The position numbers were made by a program, and so were the translations under genes. DNA of 64,000 bases from Platanthera guangdongensis (Eukaryota > Streptophyta > Magnoliopsida > Asparagales > Orchidaceae), in NCBI GenBank assembly GCA_039583875.1, contig CM077150.1, positions 174,105,499-174,169,498 of the forward strand. Reading direction: 5' to 3'. The notes under the pieces are model-generated. The model searched no databases. It worked only from the letters and a program-made list of their open reading frames with translations, and was not told the DNA's origin. Positions 11,631 to 21,262 of the stretch are shown here, piece after piece; position 1 is the stretch's first letter, and each line of letters opens with the position of its first letter.

Positions 11631-14600
11631 ATTGTCCTATGTGCAGGTGAAGACCTATCCAACATCTAACCAGCAATGGTATTTGGATAGTGGGTGCTCT
11701 AAGCACATGACAGGGAACAAGGACAACCTCACATCCTTCAGAGCCAAGCTTGGACCCAAAGTTATCTTTGGTGATTCAAACTTTGGACAGACTAAAGGAT
11801 ATGGTGCAGTCCAGATTGGTTCAGTAACTTTCAAGAAGGTAGCTTATATGGAAGGCCTGAAGCACAACCTAATTAGCATCAGTCAGCTGTGTGATGAAGG
11901 CTACCAGGTGACCTTCAGCAAAGCCTTATGCAAAATCAAGTCAGAGGACAACACAACAGTGTTGACAGGTAAAAGGAAAGGTAACATCTATCTAGTAGAC
12001 TTTCTTTCAACTAATGTAGATATTTGCTTGTTTAACTCTGTCTGTAGACCAAATGTTTTATGGCATAAGAGATTAGGACACCTAAACCTTAGAACTATTT
12101 CTAGGCTATCCAAGGACAACCTTGTTAGAGGACTACCTTCTGGCCCCTACAAGAAGGAAGTACTCTGCAGGGCTTGTCAATTAGGCAAGCAAACTAAAAA
12201 CAGTTTTAAGTCACTTAATAAGAGTGATTCACCTAGGATATTGTATCTGTTACACATGGATCTCTTTGGACCCATCACAGTACAAAGCCTAGGAGGGAAA
12301 TCCTACACTTTAGTAGTTGTAGATGACTTCTCTAGATTCACTTGGGTGTTCTTTCTAAGGAAGAAGTCTGATAACTTTAAGTGTCTGACAGAGTTTCTCA
12401 AATGTATACAGATTGAGTTCAATACTCACATTGCCCTGATCAAAAGTGATCATGGGATAGAGTTTGATTCTCTTCTTATGCAAGAGTTCTGTCAGAGTGA
12501 AGGGATCAGGCATACTTTCTCAGCTCCTAGAACTCCTCAGCAAAATGGGGTAGCTGAAAGGAAAAATAGAACCCTTATTGAATCTGCCACTACATTGTTG
12601 TCAGATGCTCATCTACCTCTATCCTTTTGGGCAGAGGCAGTGAACACCTCCAACTATGTGCTGAACAGAAGTCTGATACACAAACTAAAGGGAAAGACTC
12701 CCTATGAATTACTCAAAGGGAAGAAACCTAAAGTTGACTATTTTAGAGTCTTTGGTTGTATTTGCTATATTCATAATAATGACAAGAAATATCTAGCAAA
12801 ATTTCAAGCCAAAGCTGATGAAGGAGTGTTTCTGGGATACTCCATGATCAGCAAGGCCTATAGCGTCTATAATAAATCATCCCTGAAAATTGAGGAATCT
12901 GTTCACATTTCTTTTGATGAATCTAACATGTCTTTCAAGGAGAAGATTTCTTCTACCATAGAACCTTTGCAGGAACATTCTCTAGTTGAAGACTTGAACA
13001 GGTTACAGGTTACTCAAGAGGATGAAAGCAGTGAAGATGAAGGGAATGCTCAACACATTGAAGCACAACTTGAAGAGCCAGTTGTTGTACCACAAGAGGA
13101 AGCAACAACACAGGTTGGTGAACAATCAACACCCCCTGTTGATTTAGTAACATCAAGAGACCATCCAATTTCCCAAATAATTGGAGAAATCTCAGCTGGT
13201 GTGCAAACCAGAAATCAGGTCAACCAAAACCTGTTGCACACCTGCTTCCTATCTCAAATTGAACCTCAGTCCATTCAAGATGCAGAGCAAGATCCACACT
13301 GGATCATTGCAATGCAAGAGGAGTTGCATCAATTTGAGAGGAACACAGTATGGGAACTAGTGCCAAAGCCTAAGAATCATTCCATTGTTGGAACAAAATG
13401 GGTATTCAGAAACAAACTGGATGATCAAGGAGTAATTATAAGGAACAAGGCAAGACTAGTTGCTCAGGGATATTCTCAAGAAGAAGGAATTGACTACGAC
13501 CAGACCTTTGCACCAGTTGCAAGACTAGAAGCCATCAGGATATTTCTAGCTTATGCAGCTCACAAAGGCTTCAAAGTATATCAGATGGATGTCAAAAGTG
13601 CTTTCTTGAATGGAGACATCAAAGAGGAAGTTTATGTCAGACAACCTCCAGGTTTTATCTCTCCAACTTATCCTGATTATGTTTTTAGACTGAACAAAGC
13701 ATTATATGGTCTCAAGCAAGCTCCTAGAGCATGGTATGAGACCCTAGCATGCTTTCTTTTGGAAAATGGTTTTATAAGGGGTAGAGTAGACCAAACTCTT
13801 TTTATTAGAACTCATAAGTCCCATACCCTACTAGTACAAATTTATGTAGACGATATCATTTTTGGTTCTACTGACTCAAAATTGTGCAGAAGGTTTTCTA
13901 ACCTGATGCATTCTAAATTTGAGATGAGTAGCATGGGTGAGCTATCCTTCTTCCTAGGATTGCAAGTCAAACAACATACTGAAGGCATCTTCATTTCTCA
14001 AACCAAGTATGCACATGAATTGGTTAAGGAATTTGGTATGTCTGAGGCATCTTGTATGAAAACACCCATGCCCACCAATGCTGTATTAGATGCTGATGAA
14101 CATGGGAAACCTGTTGATCAGACAACATATAGAGCAATGATTGGCTCTTTACTGTATCTTACAGCTAGTAGACCAGATATAATGTTTGCTACATGTATAT
14201 GTGCTAGGTTCCAAGTAAGCCCTAGAGAGTCACACCTAACTTTAGTAAAGAGGATTCTTAGGTATGTTATAAGTTGTCCAAATCTAGGTCTCTGATATCC
14301 AAAAGATTCAGCATTTGAGTTAACTGGATTCTCTGATGCTGATTATGCTGGATGCAGAATTGACAGGAAGAGCACCAGTGGAACTTGTCAGTTCCTTGGT
14401 GACAGACTTGTCTCTTGGTTTTGTAAGAAACAAATATCTGTGTCAACTTCAACTGCTGAAGCTGAATATATGGCTGCAGGCAGTTGTTGTCACAAATCTT
14501 GTTGATCCAAAACCAACTCCTAGACTATGGCTACAACTCAGAGAAGTCTAAAATCTTTTGTGACAATACAAGTTCTATTTCCATAGCTCAAAATCCAGTC

Positions 14601-14795
14601 CTCCATAGTAGGACAAAACACATAGAGATTAGGAATCACTTCTTAAGGGATAATGTTGAAAAGAATAAAATTGAATTACAATATATCCCAACTGATTTGC
14701 AAAGGGGAGATATTTTCACCAAGCCCTTGGATGAAAAGAAACACACCTTCTTCCTAAATCAGTTAGGAATGTTAGATGGAGGAAGTCTTAAATAA
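11631..14795 (+). pseudogene. Copia-A pol (PR-IN-RT-RH), broken
   Basis: Replication polyprotein, in the +1 frame relative to gag. Domains: aspartic protease ([14 protein letters not shown]), pre-integrase finger ([10 protein letters not shown]...CRACQLGK), integrase with D-D-E at HMDLFGP, SDHGIEF and [11 protein letters not shown], reverse transcriptase (DVKSAFLNG and YVDDIIFG at about 13843), RNase H ([35 protein letters not shown]). Breaks: TGG to TGA stop at 14293-14295 at the RT/RNase H boundary, and a one-base loss near 14490 shifting the RNase H end to another frame, which ends at TAA 14793-14795. Catalytic residues of PR, IN and RT look intact. Confidence 0.93.
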
Positions 14796-14880
14796 TATCC
14801 AAGATTTTGAAAGCTTAAAAATTGACCAATACTAGGCAAACATTCTGATTCTTCTTAGTGTCTAGAATTTTTCTGATCTC

Positions 14881-15165
14881 TGAACTGCGCTCGACGATTT
14901 GCCCCAAGATCGTCGAACGGAGATCGATGATTTCCAAAATCGTTGAACTGAGTTCAGCGCCTCTCAGATAGTATGAACTATCTCTTCCGGTCAAAGATCG
15001 TCGAACGGCGCTCGACGATTTTGTTCTCTGAACGATCATCGAACGGAGCTCGATGCTCTCCAATATCGTCGAACGGAGATCGGCGATGTTGAAGTCTCTT
15101 CAAATTCCTTTTGAAGCCTCGATCGTCGAACTGAGTTCAACGATCTTTCCAATTCTGCGTCGAAC
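14881..15165 (+). promoter_or_regulatory. Palindrome array between pol and ORF3 of copia-A
   Basis: Noncoding leader carrying at least six copies of the LTR word (ATCGTCGAACGGAG, CTCGACGATT and degenerate forms such as ATCATCGAACGGAG). It is followed within about 25 bp by a TATA box and then the ORF3 ATG. This reproduces the LTR order of array, TATA, transcript. Function as an internal enhancer/promoter is an inference. Confidence 0.7.
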
Positions 15166-15170
15166 CCTAA

Positions 15171-15177
15171 TATAAAA
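15171..15177 (+). promoter_or_regulatory. TATA box before copia-A ORF3
   Basis: TATAAAA in the context CCTAATATAAAACTC, 120 bp upstream of the ATG at 15291, followed by a pyrimidine-rich stretch resembling a plant 5' UTR. A competing reading is a spliced subgenomic RNA: GAGTTTTTGCAG at 15274-15285 looks like a 3' splice site 5 nt before the ATG. Confidence 0.55.
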
Positions 15178-15290
15178 CTCATTTTTCGCCGTCGTTCTCT
15201 TTTGCGCTTTCGATTTCTCTGCAAGAATTTTCTTTCCCTCCAAACAGTTCTATGCTTGGTCATTTTGTTTGTTGAGTTTTTGCAGGTACA

Positions 15291-18200
15291 ATGGCTGTGT
15301 CAGTTGCTGTCCTAGCTGCAATGAAGTTTGATGCAGGTTTTGATATTGATATAGAATCTTTCAGCACCACTGATCAGATCTTTCAAGATATACTGGGTTT
15401 GTTCCAGGGTCAGAATCTGACTGCCCTCATGACCACCAGGATCAAGTTGGCTTCTGATGAAATCAAGGAGTGGGTTTATACTGCCCATAATCAATATAAC
15501 AACACTATAGTTGGGTCAATAGCTGGAAATCAGGTACCCTTGACCCCAACCATTTTTCAGAGGTTTTTGAGTTGAGAAATGGAGAAGAATCTGCTGAGTT
15601 ATCTGGAGAAGAATATTCTGAACTGCTTGTCAGGATGGGTCATCCAGAGGGAAACCCTAGCAAGCTCTTCAAGAGGAATCTATCTGTTGAATATAGGTTC
15701 CTGGCAGATGTTGTTGGAAAAGTGCTCCTAGCAAAGCACTCAGCCCATGATACAATATCCAGACATCAGCTCTGTCTCATGGGAGCTCTTGTGGATAAGA
15801 AAAATCTGAACTGGGGAGAGGTTTTCTTTGACCTCATTAAAAAGAAAATAAACAAAAGTCTTGTTAATTTTGGAAGGATTATTGGAGTTTTTCTGCAGAC
15901 CAGGTGTCCTGCCTTGCTGGTCTCCTCTGGAGTTCATATCAATGCCTCCAAGAGACTAACCTGTGCCTCTTTGGCAAGTGGGACAGGCAAATAAGCAAGC
16001 CTAGCAGGCCCTCCTCCAGTGCCCCTTCAGGCACAAGGACTCAAAGAGTCACTCCTCCACAGGTCTCTGCCCCTGCAGATGACCTGGCTGCTGTTGTTGC
16101 TGTCTCTCCTCCTCCTCCAATTCCATCCCTTCCCTTACCATCCACCATTCCAGCTCCATCCACCATCACCATATCCAGCCCATCTCCAACATCAACTCCA
16201 TCCCCAGAACCCATTCTACCCCCACCAGCAGACCAATTCCACCCACTGTTCTCCTACCCTCCACCAGATATCACCTCCTCACCCTCTATTCCATCCTTCA
16301 CCCTACTGGATGACTCCTTCATGGATGATTCCCCATCATCTCCTCCTGAGTTACCCTCCTCCTCCACTTCTTTCCAAGACCTCCTCCACCACATCATAGA
16401 CCAGCCAACATTCCATCCATCCATATCAATTCCCCTGTCCTCCATATCCACCCTACCAACACCTCAGCCATCCATACCAACATTCTCCAGCCCTTCCCTT
16501 CCAGCATCCCCAGCTGCTTCCATACCATCTACCTCTGCTCCAGCTGTTGAGCAAGTAGACCTCTCAGCCCTAGCTGACAGGTTGTATGAGTTAATTGCCC
16601 CCAGGCTAACTCTACTATTGGAGACCTCCTTGGCTCCTCTACACCTGTCAGTGGCAGCTCTTTATACCAGGCTCTCTTCCCTCTTCCCTCAGGCAGCACC
16701 TACAGCAGTGTGCCTTGATCCAGATGTATCTGCATCTAGGCAGGGGGAGATGCCATATGAAGAGAATCTTCATGCTGCTGCTGCTGCTGTTTCTGCAAGC
16801 CCTCTGTCTGCTGCTTCTGTTAGTTCTGCTTCTTCTGCTGCTCCCCCTGTTGCTGTTGCTGTGCCTCCAGAGAGTCAGATTTCAACTCCAGTTCTGGCAA
16901 TAGACCTCAGGTCTTTGCTATCTGCTTTTGAATCTGCTTACTTCAGCTATCTGCCAGAGGTCCATGCTGTCCAGCCTCCAGAAGACTTATCCAAGGCACT
17001 TGTGCCTTTTTCTTGCTATTACCCTAGCATGATCTCCTCCTTTGTAAATTCAGTCATTGCTGCTGCTTCTCCTGAAGAAAGGATTGCTGATTTTGCTGCT
17101 TCTGAGAATGTTGATGCTGCTGCTGCTGAAGTTCTTACTGCTTCTGATGAGCCAATCTCCAAGGACATTCTGATGTCAGAGGCCACTAATTTTGAGCCTT
17201 CTGCAGTCTTTGATGTTGCTCCTGCTGTTTTGGTTGTTGTTAGTGAATCTGCAGTTGTTAGTGAAGTTGCTGCTGTTGTCACCTGTCCAGAGCCTGCTGC
17301 TGCTGTTGTTGCACCTTCTCCATCTACTGTTGTCCCTGCTGTTACCATCTCAACACCTACTGTTGCTGCTGTTTCAGCTTCTGCCTCTGCTCAGCTTAAG
17401 AAAGATTTGATGAAGAAAATAGATGCTCTATATGATGACCAGAGCTCTGAATCTGATGAATTCAAAACAGACTCTGATGACTCATCTGCTACCATTGCCA
17501 GAAAAAGGAAGGCAAGGAGCAAGGCTATGAAAAGGGTTCCTCCTGCTAAAGTTAAAGATAATAATGACATTCTATACTATATCCTTCATAATTGCCCAAT
17601 CACTGAACACTAGATGCAGTATTCCAAGAACCAGCTGAAAGCCATGAAGAAAAAGAGAAAATATGAGAAGGGTTCATCCCCATTTAAGCACTCTCATCCT
17701 CCTCCACCACCTCCTCCTGATGCAGGTGCAGGTGGAAGCTCTGCAAGTCAACCCCCAGCCAGAAGCCAGGCTCCCTATCAACCTCATGCCAGATCCTATC
17801 AAAGGGAAAGCCAATCCAGGGGTTCATATTCTAGGAGAGGAGGATATAGAGGTAATCAGAGAGATATTCAAGTATATTCCAAAGGGTACTCCAGGCAGCA
17901 CCCATATTCTAGGGGAGGACATATCTCATCTGATACATCATCAGGTCCTTTCCCTTATAAGCTGAAAGAGACTGTGTCTGCCAGGCCTCCTCAAGACAAT
18001 CCTTCCAACAGGTATGAGCCACCTGTACCTTTTGAGGACCCTAAAAACAATCCAGCTGCTTGGACTGCCAGGATGAAGGAATTGGCTGCACTGGATCAGA
18101 TTAAGAAGGCCAAAGAACAAGGATTAGATTCTTCCAACATCTCTACTATGTCTGAACAGAGACAAAAAGAACTAGAGAGATATGGTTCAAGTAGATTCTT

Positions 18201-18357
18201 TGATGCTGACAGATACATGGAATTACATCCTGCAGCTGTGGTTCCCAGGCCTACAAAGCAAATATATTTGGGTGCAGCAGATGACACCAGGTCCAACAAG
18301 GAAGCCCTAAATCCTAACAGAGAAATTAAAATGGTTAAAGGCAAAGAGAAGAAGTGA
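15291..18357 (+). pseudogene. Copia-A ORF3 (Sirevirus env-like position), broken
   Basis: A protein of about 1000 residues in the place where Sireviruses carry an 'envelope-like' ORF; I see no signal peptide or convincing membrane segment. The N-terminal part is homologous to copia-C ORF3 (FLADVVGKVLLAKHSAHD against FLSEIVGKVILSKPGGHD; NFGRIIGVFL against NLGRILSLYF). Then come a long Pro/Ser/Ala-rich low-complexity region (about 16000-17400), an acidic patch, a lysine-rich segment, an Arg-Gly-rich segment (SRGSYSRRGGYRGNQRD) and a charged C-terminus ending GKEKK. Frameshifts near 15570 and 15957 and a TAG at 17611-17613 break it. Function unknown; the RG-rich tail would suit nucleic acid binding. 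Confidence 0.75.
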
Positions 18358-18517
18358 TATTGTAAGGTGACAATTTCTGGAACTTCTGATTATCTGGATG
18401 CTATATATATATCTCTGTGATGTTTCTGCATGTCTAGCTGTTGTTTTTATGTTTTGCTGATTGTATGTTGTTATTCAAGTTCTTCCAAAGCCTGTAAATA
18501 GTAATCCTAACCCAAAT
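18358..18517 (+). other. Copia-A 3' untranslated stretch
   Basis: AT-rich DNA with a short TA run (TATATATAT near 18402), between the ORF3 stop and the polypurine tract. Nothing else is recognised in it. Confidence 0.6.
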
Positions 18518-18526
18518 AGGGGGAGA
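18518..18526 (+). other. Copia-A polypurine tract
   Basis: AGGGGGAGA lies 1 nt before the 3' LTR (T, then TGTTGG). It would prime plus-strand DNA synthesis. Copia-C has the same tract at the same place (57806-57814). Confidence 0.9.
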
Positions 18527-18527
18527 T

Positions 18528-20038
18528 TGTTGGAACACCCTATTACTAATTTGGGTCAGGATCACTATGTCTCTAGGAATCCTTTGCTTGACCTTCTGTA
18601 TAGCTTAATAGGTCAATTAGAATTGAGTCTAAGGGTTAGAAGTCTAGGTTTGGAAGCTGCTCTGAAGACCAAGATTTTCTGTCTGGAGACTAAGTCTGAT
18701 CGTCGAGCTCAGCACGACGATTCGTCGAACTCCGGTCGACGATCGTCTAGCTCAACTTCGACAGATCGTCGAACTCCATTCGACGATCGCTGAGCTCAAC
18801 TTCATTATATCGTCGAACTCCATTCGACGATCGGTGAGCTCAGGTCGACGATTTTGACTATGCTTTGGATGTTTATCTCTGAGCTCAGTTCGACGATCTT
18901 TGAGCTCAGATCGACGATATTTTGCTGATTAAGATTTCCTGATCGCTGAGCTCAGCTCGACGATAGCAGAGCTCAGTTCGACGATTTCAGATAACTTCCA
19001 GAATTCAAATTCAAAATCAGTTAGGAGTTATTCTGCAATTAATTCAGAGATTTGGTAGCCGTTTTCATTCAATTCTGGACCAAGTTTCAAGGGATTTTTC
19101 AAGTAATGTTTCTGTGGACTTTCCTCCAGAAGAGATTATGCAATTAAGGATGCAATTAACGCAGGCCAACGGCTATACTTGACAGAGAATGATATTCTAT
19201 TCTGACCAGAGAATAAAAGACAGGATTTTTGAATCTCTCACATAGAAGAATACACACTATACAGAGAGAAGATACTGACTACAGAGACACTCTCAAAAAT
19301 CTTCTATCTCAAAGAATTCTGAAGAACACTCATCCAAGGAGATCAAGTTTTCAAATCTTCAGATCTCTGTTGTTTTCAAAGTGTTCAAGGCCAACATATT
19401 TCCAGACTCCAGACACTCAACATTTCAGCTATTGCTGAAATCATCTATTGCTGGAGTTCAACCTTTGAAGGCCTATCACCCTCAGCAAAGCTTTTCTTCA
19501 TGAAGATTTCAAGGATTCAGGGGGAGCTTTGACATCAATCCACATAGTCTTCTCAGTTGTTTGAGAAAGAGAAGACTGTCATCACTCTCTCACCCCCACT
19601 CTGTAAAGGGTTTTTCAAACTCCCTTCAAAAGTTTGAGCTTGGTTTTTGAGCACCTTGTTAAAAGCTCATTGGTGGCAAGACACCTGATCAAAAAATCTG
19701 CTTTGGTTTTTGAGCACCTTATCAAAAGCTCATTGGTGCTCAGGACACCTGATCAACTCATCCTACAGTGGATTTCTACCTAGGGTGATAGAAGAGTGGA
19801 TGTACCCAAGTTTGGGGAACCACTATATTTCCTTGTGTCTTCTGGTTTTGCTTGTTTTCATTTTTTGTTTCTGGGCTTGATTTTTTTGTGCTTAGTTTTT
19901 GCTTTGCTTAGTGCTGTGATTAGATTTATTTTTTCTTCCCTGCTCACACATATTACAACAATTATTGTAAAAGTTTTTAAAGCACCATATACTCTATTCA
20001 CCCCCCTCTAGAGTATATCAGATCTAGTTGCACTTTCA
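18528..20038 (+). repeat. Copia-A 3' LTR
   Basis: 1511 bp copy of 7901-9421, ending CACTTTCA, followed by the AACTC duplication. It contains the palindrome array at 18698-18987. It lacks a 10 bp repeat (AAAGTTTGTA type) present near the end of the 5' LTR. Most differences between the two LTRs lie in the last 300 bp. Confidence 0.95.
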
Positions 20039-20582
20039 AACTCCCTTTACTCTTGAGTGCTCATTTCAAACTTTCGGCCTCTCGGCTAGCCCAGAATGAA
20101 AGCAAAGGTGGAGAGTATATATCGATGATATACCTCCAACCCGTGATACATCAAGAGTAATTCAAAGCTAAACCCTAAAAAGAAAAGGTAAGATTCAAAG
20201 CATCGTAACCTAATCACTCGAACCTCGGATCATTAAGATCGAGTACATGGAGGATTAGTTAATCATGGTGAGGAGGAAGAGGGGGGATGAGTAGAAGAAG
20301 AATAATGAAAACGGAGCAGAAACGTAAAAGAAAACAACACTTTTTATTAATAGAAACAGGGGTCTTACAACATGAAAACTAGCGATTACAAGTGCATGGA
20401 AAGGTAAACTACACTATCATTAACATCATACTACAGAACGAAGCTAGGAACTACTACAGGGAAAGCATAAAGCTACAGCTAAGAACTAAAAATGGAAAGA
20501 CATGCTTAAAAAGTTCAGAAATACAAAGGACAGAACCTCCCCTCTCAAAGCAAAAGGTGTCCCTGAACCCTTAGAGTTGGGC

Positions 20583-20592
20583 TCTATTTATA
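20583..20592 (-). promoter_or_regulatory. TATA box of Athila-1 LTR
   Basis: On the minus strand CTATAAATAG, followed by AGCCC. It lies immediately downstream (minus strand) of the CACGCCC/GGGCGTG array, as in the Athila-2 and orphan LTRs. Confidence 0.65.
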
Positions 20593-20607
20593 GAATTTTT
20601 CGGGTCG

Positions 20608-21105
20608 GGTCACGCCCCCCTGTCACGCCCTGGTCGGGCGTGACCCTGGGTCGTGACACATTCGGCGCGACTTTTTCGGGCTGGAATTGAATTCTGACGG
20701 AGTTGTTGCGGTACACGCCCACAAGTCACGCCCTGGGAGGGCGTGTACCTGGGGCGTGTTGTTTGCGGCGTGACTTTGTTGAGCGGAAATTGAATGCTGG
20801 AGGTGACGGGCAGAATTGCTGAAGTACACGCCCATATGTCACGCCCGGGTCAGGCGTGACCCTGGGGCGTGACACTTTCGGTGCGACGGTGGAGCGGGAA
20901 AAACGGGCGCGCTGCGGCGATTCCTCGGAACCTGGGGACACGCCTATAGTACACGCCCGTGTCGGGTGTGACACGGGCGTGACCGAGGGCGTGTACACTA
21001 AGTTTCCACGGAATGCAGTTTCGGACCAATTGCTTCATTCCTCTGGGTACACGCCCTAGGTACACTCCCTGGTAGGGCGTGACCTTGGGGCGTGTCACAG
21101 CAAAA
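20608..21105. repeat. Inverted-word array (CACGCCC / GGGCGTG) in Athila-1 LTR
   Basis: At least 14 copies of GTCACGCCC, ACACGCCC and complements GGGCGTGAC, GGGCGTGT, often forming stems such as GTCACGCCC-tgg-t-GGGCGTGAC. GC-rich DNA in an AT-rich element, directly upstream of the TATA box on the minus strand. Confidence 0.88.
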
Positions 21106-21262
21106 TTCGGCTGAAAGCCGTGAAAACCTGCAAAAAGCAGAAAAAATGCATTAGCGACAAAAATATTTACAAAGGGGAATCAAAACAAGTACTTTACAAG
21201 ACATGATTTGCTTTAAAACCCCGAAAATATCCTAATAAAATTGACTGCAAACTGTATTATCA

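Larger units (their letters stand above)
7901..20038 (+). mobile_element. Copia-A, Sirevirus-like Ty1/copia retrotransposon with third ORF, complete but decayed
   Basis: A full-length 12.1 kb element: LTR (7901-9421), initiator tRNA-Met primer site, gag, pol in the copia order PR-IN-RT-RH, an inter-ORF leader, a long third ORF, polypurine tract and LTR (18528-20038), flanked by AACTC duplications. The two LTRs differ by roughly 20 substitutions and a 10 bp insertion by eye. It sits in the 5' LTR of Athila-1 and is the youngest layer of the left nest. Large gag, long LTR and an ORF after pol point to the Sirevirus (SIRE/Maximus) lineage. Confidence 0.93.
1..21262 (-). mobile_element. Athila-1, Ty3/gypsy Athila-type retrotransposon, left end outside window, 5' LTR split by copia-A
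   Basis: The element reads on the minus strand: 5' LTR (21262 down to 7325, interrupted by copia-A), tRNA-Asp primer site, leader, gag-pol (6696-1261) and 3' noncoding DNA to the window edge. The 3' LTR is not in the window; by comparison with Athila-2 it should begin about 600 bp further left. Gag and pol match the Athila lineage: the gag block with RLRLFPFSLR, the DLGAS protease and the FMDD reverse transcriptase. The right end, ...ATTATCA at 21262, is followed directly by copia-B pol sequence, so this element probably inserted into copia-B with target duplication AAGAG (21263-21267). That duplication cannot be confirmed because the left copy is outside the window. Confidence 0.88.
20039..21262 (-). 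repeat. Athila-1 5' LTR, distal segment with U3
   Basis: Resumes the LTR begun at 7325 after copia-A (the first 5 bp are the AACTC duplication). It contains CGGCCTCTCGGCTAGC, also present in the Athila-2 LTR, then a TATA box (20583-20592, minus strand), a palindrome array (20608-21105), and it ends ATTATCA. On the minus strand the order is LTR start, array, TATA, transcribed region. Confidence 0.85.

Noticed and set aside
16019..17410. Leucine/histidine/proline-rich ORFs overlapping copia-A ORF3 in other frames
   Set aside because: Shadows of the Pro/Ser/Ala-rich low-complexity coding region; codon pattern and homology support only the ORF3 frame.
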